Below, one piece after another: positions 1-5,175 of a stretch of DNA of 5,969 bases. A program made the position numbers and the translations under genes. The stretch is from Clostridia bacterium (GTDB lineage Bacteria; Bacillota; Clostridia; Christensenellales; Borkfalkiaceae), in assembly GCA_017631725.1 (NCBI GenBank), contig JAGBSS010000051.1, positions 1 through 5,969 on the forward strand. The letters run 5' to 3'. The notes under the pieces were generated by a model. The model ran no database searches, had not been told where the DNA came from, and was given only the letters and a program-made list of their open reading frames with translations. Every line of letters starts with the position of its first letter. The stretch's first letter is position 1.

Positions 1-1448
1 TTCTTGAAAGAGGTTTTGAAGTATGGTTCAGATACATGTTCCGTACTATTGAGGGCAAGGACTTTATAATCGAACCAATACACAAAGGTTTATTTGATTA
101 TTTTGACAAGATAACTAAAGGGCAGATAACAAGATTAAATGTCAATGTTCCGCCGAGAGCCGGTAAAACGACGTTGGCAAAATATTTACTTGTTTATGCC
201 TTAACTGTAAACCCTCAAGCAAATATAATTTACACGTCATTTTCCCAATCGTTATTAACAGATATTGCAATGACGGTAAGGGATATTTTGGAGCATCCTA
301 TATATAAGGCGATGTATCCAAATCAGATTGCATATAACGATGAAGAAACAAGACCGATTGACGATTTCTGGCTTGAATACCTTAGAAAAGAGACAGGCAA
401 GAATACTTATTCAGCAAAGAAGATTTCGACAACTCAAGGCGGCATCTGTTTATTTTCTTCTATCGGTTCTCAAATTACAGGCTATGGAGCAGGCGAAAGA
501 AGCGGTAAAAGGTTCGGCGGTGCATTAATAATAGATGATGCGAACAAACCGGCTGACATACGCTCTCAAATAATGAGAGAAAAAGTCGTCAGGTATTTTG
601 AAGAAACACTTTTAAGCCGTCTGAATAATTCAGATGTTCCGATAGTTAATATTCAACAACGCTTGCATCTTGAAGATTTAAGCGGAGTATTGGAAAAGAA
701 ATATGGCTTTGAGGTTCTCAAACGACCGCTTTTAGATGAAAAGGGCGTTTGTCAACTTCCAAGCCAATACACACCTGAACGTATAGAAGAATTAAAAGTT
801 AATAACTATATGTTCACTTCTCAATACCAGCAAGAGCCTATCATTTTAGGTGGAGCGGTAATAAAAAGAGCATACTTCAGGTACTACCCAAGCGCTCAAG
901 AATACGATTACAAACGTATCTTAATTGCAGCAGATACGGCAATGAAGGTTAAAGAACACAACGACTATTCTGTATTTATTGCCGGTGGTGTAACAAGAGA
1001 AAACAAGTTACACATTTTAGACCTTATGCGGGGCAAATGGGAAGCGCCTGAACTCGAAAAAATGGCAATTCTGTTTTGGAACAAGTACAAACGAGTTGAA
1101 AAAACGGGGCTTTGCTGTTCGGGCATGTATGTAGAAGATAAGGCAAGCGGAACAGGCTTGATTCAGGGGTTAAGAACAAAATACGGAATTCCTGTTCTGC
1201 CTGTTAAGGCTGACACCGACAAATTAACAAGAGTTGAAAACATCCTTCCTTATCTTGAAGCGGGAAATATCTATTTACCCGATGATGAAAACAGCGCATT
1301 CAACCCTGAATTTATCGCAGAATGTGAAGCATTCTCAAGAGATATGAGCCACGCACATGACGACCAAGTTGATGCGTTTGCCCATTTAGTTTCAGAAGCA
1401 CTTACAAGAAACGTAGTTTCGATATTAGATTTTATAAGAGATGACTAA
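1..1448 (+). CDS. terL: Phage terminase large subunit, 5'-partial
   Basis: This is the ATPase-nuclease motor that translocates phage DNA into the procapsid through the portal and cuts the packaged concatemer. Residues are numbered from the ATG at 36. The Walker A-like loop is PPRAGKTT (39-46), Walker B is ALIIDDANKP (163-172), and a coupling motif IQQRLH lies at 206-211. The RNase H-like nuclease half shows three acidic sites: AADTAMK (D300), VEDKASG (E367/D368) and HDDQVDA (D442/D443). All expected catalytic motifs are present, so the gene looks functional. The frame is open to the left edge: bases 3-35 encode LERGFEVWFRY, which reads as normal terminase N-terminus, so ATG 36 is probably internal and the start is outside the window. 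The 3' end overlaps the portal gene by 8 bases. The identification is based on motifs and family knowledge and is very secure. Confidence 0.96.
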   Translation, partial: LERGFEVWFRYMFRTIEGKDFIIEPIHKGLFDYFDKITKGQITRLNVNVPPRAGKTTLAKYLLVYALTVNPQANIIYTSFSQSLLTDIAMTVRDILEHPIYKAMYPNQIAYNDEETRPIDDFWLEYLRKETGKNTYSAKKISTTQGGICLFSSIGSQITGYGAGERSGKRFGGALIIDDANKPADIRSQIMREKVVRYFEETLLSRLNNSDVPIVNIQQRLHLEDLSGVLEKKYGFEVLKRPLLDEKGVCQLPSQYTPERIEELKVNNYMFTSQYQQEPIILGGAVIKRAYFRYYPSAQEYDYKRILIAADTAMKVKEHNDYSVFIAGGVTRENKLHILDLMRGKWEAPELEKMAILFWNKYKRVEKTGLCCSGMYVEDKASGTGLIQGLRTKYGIPVLPVKADTDKLTRVENILPYLEAGNIYLPDDENSAFNPEFIAECEAFSRDMSHAHDDQVDAFAHLVSEALTRNVVSILDFIRDD

Positions 1449-2805
1449 AAAGAAAAAGATAAAAGCACAAAATAATTTAGTGGCATCAAACGCTATGGAA
1501 ATGGCATTGAGCCTTGCAAACAGTTTTAACCCTTCTTTAAGCAGCGTAAACGCATGGGATAATGTAACGTATGAACTATTGAGTTTGCAGCCCATGATTA
1601 TGACGTATTTGCCAAAGACGTATGGCATTCTCGATAAGATTATCAGAATTCCCGTTGATGATGCATATAAAAACGGTGGTTTTGATATTGAAAGCGATAC
1701 GCTTGAAGAAGAAGAAATCAAAGAACTCGAAGATGATTTAAGAGAAAAAGGCGACATTGAAAAACTCAAAGAATGCGATTATTGGGCAAGACAATTCGGC
1801 GGTGCGGTATTAGTTGCCGTTACTCCTGAAAATCTTGACAGACCTTTAATCAAAGAACGCCTGAAAGACACAAAACTTGAATTCATTGCAATTGACCGTT
1901 GGCGTTTAAACTATTCAAAAAATGACGTTAGAATACCGGGCGGTTTTTGGACTTTAACACAACATAACGCATTAAGCGATTATGGCGTAAAGATTCACCC
2001 TTCAAGAGTATTTATCAAACACGGCAAAGTTGACAGTTTCTTGATTATGCAACAGGTTCAAGGCTGGGGCGTTTCTGTCTTTGAAAGCATTATTCAAGAC
2101 ATTTCTTTATTTTTCAAAGGCCGTAATTCCTTCTTTGAACTTATTGATGAAGCAAAAGTTGATGTAATTAAACTTGCGACACTTAAAGAAGCACTTGGTT
2201 CAGGTGTAGGCGACAGGACATTGAGAAAACTTCTTGACCTTATTGCCGACAACCTTAATTACAAATCAAAACTTCTGATGTCTGCTGATGATGACTACAT
2301 CCAAAAACAAGTATCATTTAGCGGTGTAGCCGATATTCTTAAAGAAATTCGTGTCATGATTGCCGGAAGTTCTTCAATTCCTGTAAATAAATTATGGGGC
2401 GAAGGCGTTACAGGTTTCGGAAGTGGCGAAGATAGTCTTGAAAATTATAATTCTCAAATCGAAAATGAAATCAGAACACCTGATTGGCAAGCATTAAAAT
2501 GGATACTTGATTTAAGATGCTGGCAATTATTCGGCCGTGAAGTTGATGACCTTGAAATTATTTGGAAAAACTTGCGTGTTCTTTCTGCAATAGACGAGCA
2601 GAACATACACGACCATATACTTGCTAACGCATTACAACTTTTTGACAGACAACTTTTAACACCTCAAGAGTTGATGGAATATCTCAAAAAGCAACAGATA
2701 TTTATACATGACACAAAGGCAATAAAGGGCGAGTTAGAAGATATGCCCTTGCAGCAGCAACAACAATTTGACGAAAACAAAACAGTTGACATAGTAAAAG
2801 AATGA
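1441..2805 (+). CDS. Phage portal protein, DUF1073 type
   Basis: This is the likely dodecameric portal at the capsid vertex, through which terminase pumps DNA. The 454-residue length is normal for this family. Recognisable stretches are an N-terminal region leading to a Y-G-I-L-D-K-I-I-R-I-P-V-D-D-A element (61-75, followed by a glycine-rich turn), YWARQFGGAVLVAV (114-127), WGVSVFESI (209-217), and a C-terminal core IPVNKLWGEGVTGFGSGEDS (313-332) followed by ENYNSQIENEI. The last corresponds to the G-x-SGE-D-x-x-NY signature of DUF1073 portals. An acidic helix (about 87-100) and a five-glutamine run (438-442) near the C-terminus are low-complexity. ATG 1441 is the first possible start after an in-frame TAA at 1435; it has only a weak AAGAG upstream, so translation is probably coupled to terminase. 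The gene's end overlaps the next start as ATGA. The family call is from motif recognition. Confidence 0.9.
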   Translation: MTKKKKIKAQNNLVASNAMEMALSLANSFNPSLSSVNAWDNVTYELLSLQPMIMTYLPKTYGILDKIIRIPVDDAYKNGGFDIESDTLEEEEIKELEDDLREKGDIEKLKECDYWARQFGGAVLVAVTPENLDRPLIKERLKDTKLEFIAIDRWRLNYSKNDVRIPGGFWTLTQHNALSDYGVKIHPSRVFIKHGKVDSFLIMQQVQGWGVSVFESIIQDISLFFKGRNSFFELIDEAKVDVIKLATLKEALGSGVGDRTLRKLLDLIADNLNYKSKLLMSADDDYIQKQVSFSGVADILKEIRVMIAGSSSIPVNKLWGEGVTGFGSGEDSLENYNSQIENEIRTPDWQALKWILDLRCWQLFGREVDDLEIIWKNLRVLSAIDEQNIHDHILANALQLFDRQLLTPQELMEYLKKQQIFIHDTKAIKGELEDMPLQQQQQFDENKTVDIVKE

Positions 2806-3770
2806 AAATAGCAGTTAAAGATTTTGAAATCAAGCAACAGTATTTTGATATTATCAGAAAAAAACTTTTGAAATACTTGCGAGATATGCTATATCAGCCA
2901 ATATATGACCTTGCGGGCGACAAGATAAAGGCTGTAAACGAACTGTCAGACGAAGAAGTTATAATCAACGCACTCAAAAAAGGAAAAATTTATTACGATG
3001 GCGAAGGCTTCACGGCTAAAGAAAAATTCGGGAACAAGGTTTCTAAAATTCTTGAAAAATGGGGTGCTAAGTATAACAAGTATAAAAAAGCGTATATTAT
3101 CGAGCGTTTTGAAATTCCTGATGCGGTTCACGTGGCAATCGCACAAGCAAAAATCGAGCAGGAAGAAAAAGCAAAAGTAATAGACGACTTTTTAAGCAAC
3201 TTTCAAGCCAATCTTGATGATTATATCAAGCAAATGATATTTGATGATGAAGTAATCACGATATTAGACGATGCAGGCAGAGAACTTAAAAAGAACGTTA
3301 AAAGAGTTGCTGTAATCGAAGTTGAATTATCAGAAGCCCAAAAAGAAGAAATTGCAACAAATTATACAAATAACATGCAATTTTATATAAAGAATTGGGC
3401 AGAAGAACGCATCCCCGAAATGAGAGAAAAAGTCAGAAGGCTTGTTTTAGAAGGCTATCGACCCGCAAAGATTGAAGAACTTTTGCAAAAAGAGTACAAA
3501 ATCGGCGCAGACAAAGCAAAGTTTTTAGCACAAAATGAAACCTCAATTGTACTTTCTGAAATAAAAAAGGTTCAATATCAGGAAATGGGGTCAATCGGTT
3601 TTACGTGGAATACCATTATTGACAGCAGAGAAAGACCATTACACCACCAATTAAACGGAAAATTCTTCAGGTGGAACGACTTACCCGTAATAGACGAAAA
3701 AGGGACAAAAGGGCTTCCGGGGCAAACATATAATTGCCGATGCGGTTTAACCCCTGTATTTGAAATATGA
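2802..3770 (+). CDS. Phage minor head protein, Mu F-like (SPP1 gp7 family)
   Basis: This is a minor capsid or head morphogenesis protein of the MuF/SPP1 gp7 type, normally found in a few copies inside the procapsid near the portal. The N-terminal two thirds (1-230) are helical and charged. The diagnostic C-terminal domain starts around residue 235 (AKFLAQNETSIVLSE), continues with FTWNTIIDSRERPLHHQLNG (267-286), and ends with LPGQTYNCRCGLTPV (305-319). The D-x-R-x-R-x-x-H-H, G and C-R-C residues (D274, R276, R278, H281, H282, G286, C312, R313, C314) are the conserved set of the family. The 322-residue length is ordinary. No toxin or nuclease domain is fused after the CRC motif, although such fusions are common in this family; a nuclease-like domain instead appears 0.9 kb downstream. 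Both ends are ATGA junctions with the neighbouring genes, and there is no strong ribosome binding site. Confidence 0.9.
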   Translation: MKIAVKDFEIKQQYFDIIRKKLLKYLRDMLYQPIYDLAGDKIKAVNELSDEEVIINALKKGKIYYDGEGFTAKEKFGNKVSKILEKWGAKYNKYKKAYIIERFEIPDAVHVAIAQAKIEQEEKAKVIDDFLSNFQANLDDYIKQMIFDDEVITILDDAGRELKKNVKRVAVIEVELSEAQKEEIATNYTNNMQFYIKNWAEERIPEMREKVRRLVLEGYRPAKIEELLQKEYKIGADKAKFLAQNETSIVLSEIKKVQYQEMGSIGFTWNTIIDSRERPLHHQLNGKFFRWNDLPVIDEKGTKGLPGQTYNCRCGLTPVFEI

Positions 3771-3928
3771 CCTGTAAGATGATAACTGAAGATAAACAAT
3801 ATAAAGTTCCCGGTAGGTTAATTTGTTTGCTGATGCTGGCGATGAACGCAAGCGATAACGCATTAGAAGTTTTTGGGCAAATTAAAGAGTTTGCATATCT
3901 TAATTTTGATAAGTTTGAAGAAATATGA
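3767..3928 (+). CDS. Small 53-residue protein of unknown function between minor head and DUF2213 genes
   Basis: This short frame begins MTCKMITEDKQYKVPG and ends NFDKFEEI. I do not recognise it. It is supported as a gene by position: its ATG overlaps the minor head gene's TGA as ATGA (3767-3770), and its own TGA overlaps the next gene's ATG as ATGA (3925-3928). It therefore fills exactly the only gap between two coupled head genes. A hydrophobic stretch LICLLMLAM (18-26) is too short to be a convincing membrane helix. The rest is mixed polar, with an acidic C-terminus. A second ATG at 3779 (residue 5) is possible. There is no Shine-Dalgarno sequence, so translation would depend on reinitiation after the minor head protein. 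It could be a small head accessory protein or a chance frame; the double overlap favours a real gene. Confidence 0.6.
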   Translation: MTCKMITEDKQYKVPGRLICLLMLAMNASDNALEVFGQIKEFAYLNFDKFEEI

Positions 3929-4506
3929 TAACACTAGCACAGAACGCAATATTTTTAGATGAACAAACAGAGAACGGCAGACCGTTTAAGGCTCGTTTTT
4001 TGCAAGCAGGGCTTGTAAAATATGACTTTGGCGTTTGTTTGCTTAAAAAAGAAACCATTGACAAGTTTGTAGATACTTTTATGGATAACCCCGTTATAAT
4101 CGGGCATAAAGACATTATTTACAACGAGGATAAAGTCGGCGAAATTCAGCATATTTGGTTTTCTGCTGAAGATGGCTGGTTTTGGTGCAGCGGTGTATTG
4201 ACATCACAGGAAGCAATAGACCTTATTCAAAACGGTTACAGCGTTTCTTGTCAGTACAGAATAACAAATTACAAAGAAAACAGAGCGGGCAGACTGCATA
4301 ATGGCAACCCGTACGATAAAGAAATCCTTGACGGCGTATTCGAGCATCTTGCAATCGTTAAAAACCCACGCTATGAAGAAGCCATGATTGCCGTTAATGC
4401 GATAATAGACAAAAAAACAGACAAAAAAGATAGTCTTGGCGACTTCACAGAGATATTTTACGAAGCATTGACGGAGGTTATCGCTGAAAACTGCCTGGGG
4501 GAGTAG
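3925..4506 (+). CDS. DUF2213-type head protein, probable prohead protease or protease-like protein
   Basis: This 193-residue protein occupies the maturation-protease position after portal and MuF genes. Visible blocks are FKARFLQAGLVKYD (21-34), DNPVIIGHKD (54-63), VGEIQHIWFSAEDGWFWCSG (71-90), a helix with LTSQEAIDLIQNG (92-104), YSVSCQYRIT (105-114), and DGVFEHLAIVKNPRYEEA (136-153). The order of a histidine after 'NPVIIG', a 'G-x-S-x-S' strand, and 'HLA-x-V-x-N-P-R-Y' is characteristic of DUF2213. H61, S106 or S108, and H141 are candidate catalytic residues by analogy with phage prohead proteases, which is an inference. The C-terminal tail after about 160 is a polar linker followed by a helix, ending ENCLGE at a TAG. 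The DNA just before the stop contains five G, and the -1 frame from there encodes a nuclease-like domain, so the protein may also exist in an extended form. The start is an ATGA overlap with the 53-residue gene. Confidence 0.83.
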   Translation: MITLAQNAIFLDEQTENGRPFKARFLQAGLVKYDFGVCLLKKETIDKFVDTFMDNPVIIGHKDIIYNEDKVGEIQHIWFSAEDGWFWCSGVLTSQEAIDLIQNGYSVSCQYRITNYKENRAGRLHNGNPYDKEILDGVFEHLAIVKNPRYEEAMIAVNAIIDKKTDKKDSLGDFTEIFYEALTEVIAENCLGE

Positions 4507-4535
4507 TAAAAAACTCCTGTATTGATGCAACAGGG
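4497..4535 (+). promoter_or_regulatory. Candidate -1 frameshift site (G5 run, stop codon and small hairpins)
   Basis: The DUF2213 frame reads CTG GGG GAG TAG over a run of five G (4497-4501). A glycine tRNA on GGG 4498-4500 can re-pair perfectly with GGG 4497-4499. The next codon is then GGA 4500, and the -1 frame is open to 5018. That frame has a TGA at 4485, so any shift must occur within about 4488-4504, and the G run is the only good slip point there. Two small hairpins lie downstream: GGAGT/ACTCC (4500-4504 with 4513-4517) and CCTGT/ACAGG (4516-4520 with 4530-4534). They share bases and could not form fully together. The heptamer is not a classical strong slippery site, and the hairpins are weak. 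A one-base sequencing or mutational loss in the G run would look the same. Confidence 0.35.
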
Positions 4536-4634
4536 CGTTATCATGATGACAAAGGAAGATTTACAAATAAAATAGGATGGTTTGTTGAGGGAGTATTAAA
4601 TAACACTCTTGAGCCTTTAACCGATAGCATTGTA
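4500..4634 (+). other. In-frame coding-like extension upstream of the nuclease domain, no start codon
   Basis: In the frame of the downstream nuclease, this segment is free of stops and encodes a plausible linker beginning GVVKNSCIDATGRYHDD and continuing through KGRFTNKIGWFVEGV to LTDSIVV. The 'GRYHDDKGRFT' pattern resembles the D-x-x-GRFT boundary sequences often seen between domains of phage head proteins (recalled, not searched). There is no ATG, GTG or TTG in this frame between the upstream stop at 4485 and GTG 4635. The rare codons CTG 4491, ATT 4521 and ATT 4629 lack a well-spaced ribosome binding site. I therefore read it as the junction of a DUF2213-nuclease fusion, reached by frameshift or broken by a single-base indel. 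Confidence 0.5.
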
Positions 4635-5018
4635 GTGGGTAAAATAGAACCACAAATTATTGATTATTTGGCAAAACATAATATTTCTATTGGTAAATCA
4701 GAAATAGAATTAAAATGGACAGATTTAGAGCATTCTGTAAGGGATGAAAAAAAAGAAATACAATTATTATCTCCAGACCAAGTAAAAAGAATAGAAAAAA
4801 TGATTAAAGAAAATAATGTTTTCTTTGATAATGTAAAACAAAATATTATATATATTTCTGAATTATCACCCGATGAAATAAATGGAGATAGAGATTGGGT
4901 AAAAATCCCTGTAAATTTGCATAGGAAAAATGGGAAAAATCTTGTTGCAACAATGAGTATTATTCCCAAAGACGCTATCTTAAAAAACAACGAAAATAGA
5001 TACGAAAAAATAGATTGA
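4635..5018 (+). CDS. PBECR-like nuclease domain protein (barnase/EndoU/colicin/RelE-like fold)
   Basis: The 127 residues from GTG 4635 resemble phage PBECR domains, small predicted RNases or nucleases found in phage head-module and polyvalent proteins. Visible elements are VGKIEPQIIDYLAKH (1-15), a strand then WTDLEHSVRD (28-37), a helix SPDQVKRIEKMIKENNVFFD (46-65), the strand NIIYIS (70-75), and a final sheet DWVKIPVNLH (87-96) and NLVATMSIIPKDA (102-114). H33 and R36 in 'LEHSVRD' are the best active-site candidates. The family call is from memory of the pattern and is moderate. GTG is the only standard start in the open frame but has no ribosome binding site, and coding character continues upstream to the DUF2213 gene, so the real product may be a fusion of about 364 residues. 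GC is about 26% (rows 4681-4980), much lower than the genes before it, suggesting separate acquisition. A toxin acting on the host or on rival phages is possible, but nothing here shows the substrate. Confidence 0.62.
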   Translation: MGKIEPQIIDYLAKHNISIGKSEIELKWTDLEHSVRDEKKEIQLLSPDQVKRIEKMIKENNVFFDNVKQNIIYISELSPDEINGDRDWVKIPVNLHRKNGKNLVATMSIIPKDAILKNNENRYEKID

Positions 5019-5111
5019 TTATTGGAATGACGCTGACCTCATTCATTGAGAGATACAAAAGCATTGCTCACCGTACAGTTCAACGATTTTCTGTACTTCA
5101 ATAATCAATCT
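5012..5111. repeat. 13-bp perfect inverted repeat bracketing a 74-base loop
   Basis: AGATTGATTATTG (5012-5024) is exactly the reverse complement of CAATAATCAATCT (5099-5111). In RNA the stem could extend two pairs inward with one G-U. The left arm contains the nuclease stop codon TGA (5016-5018). Inside the loop is a further 6-bp inverted repeat, GTACAG/CTGTAC (5073-5078 with 5091-5096), with a 12-base loop, and a minor CTCA/TGAG hairpin near 5038-5050. There is no T-run after either stem, so it does not look like a standard intrinsic terminator. No target-site duplication is visible around the arms. The role is unknown: an RNA structure protecting or processing the message, or the trace of a small insertion. 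Confidence 0.6.
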
Positions 5112-5175
5112 TATATACCATTATACCAAATTCAAAACAAAATTTCAACCCCTAATAAATACATAAGGAGCAAAA
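5019..5175. other. 157-base intergenic gap without a supported gene
   Basis: This is the only clear gap in the window. All three forward frames are broken by stops or lack a start with a ribosome binding site. It holds most of the inverted repeat described at 5012-5111, then an AT-rich stretch with TATATA and TATACC (about 5113-5126) that could serve as a -10 element, but no matching -35 is evident. It ends with the ribosome binding site of the gene at 5176. Confidence 0.6.
5165..5170 (+). promoter_or_regulatory. Strong ribosome binding site AAGGAG
   Basis: AAGGAG sits five bases before ATG 5176. It is the only textbook Shine-Dalgarno sequence at a start in this window; the upstream genes rely on overlapping junctions. 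It fixes the start of the last gene and suggests independent, efficient translation. Confidence 0.85.

Noticed and set aside
328..528. 66-codon plus-strand frame inside the terminase gene
   Set aside because: It is fully contained in the terminase coding region, which has complete motifs in its own frame.
2752..2767. Glutamine codon repeat (QQQQQ) in the portal as a functional repeat
   Set aside because: It is a short low-complexity tail segment in a variable C-terminus, with no evidence of function.
4473..4477. Internal GGAGG near the end of the DUF2213 gene as a ribosome binding site or frameshift stimulator for the nuclease frame
   Set aside because: No start codon in the nuclease frame lies at proper spacing, and the distance to the G run (about 20 bases) is longer than known stimulatory spacings.
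4508..4514. A AAA AAC slippery heptamer close to the DUF2213 stop
   Set aside because: It is in register for ribosomes already in the nuclease frame and would move them to the third frame. It lies after the TAG 4504, so it cannot explain the DUF2213-to-nuclease shift.
4664..4990. 108-codon minus-strand frame opposite the nuclease domain, and similar minus-strand frames elsewhere (1425-1769, 4204-4530)
   Set aside because: They mirror well-supported plus-strand coding regions in AT-rich DNA and have no ribosome binding site or recognisable motif.
5027..5104. 25-codon frame from ATG 5027 (MTLTSFIERYKS...)
   Set aside because: It is very short, has no Shine-Dalgarno sequence, and lies inside the inverted-repeat structure. 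No independent support.
5112..5126. TATATA/TATACC as a promoter -10 element for the gene at 5176
   Set aside because: No credible -35 hexamer lies 16-18 bases upstream, and such strings are common in AT-rich DNA.
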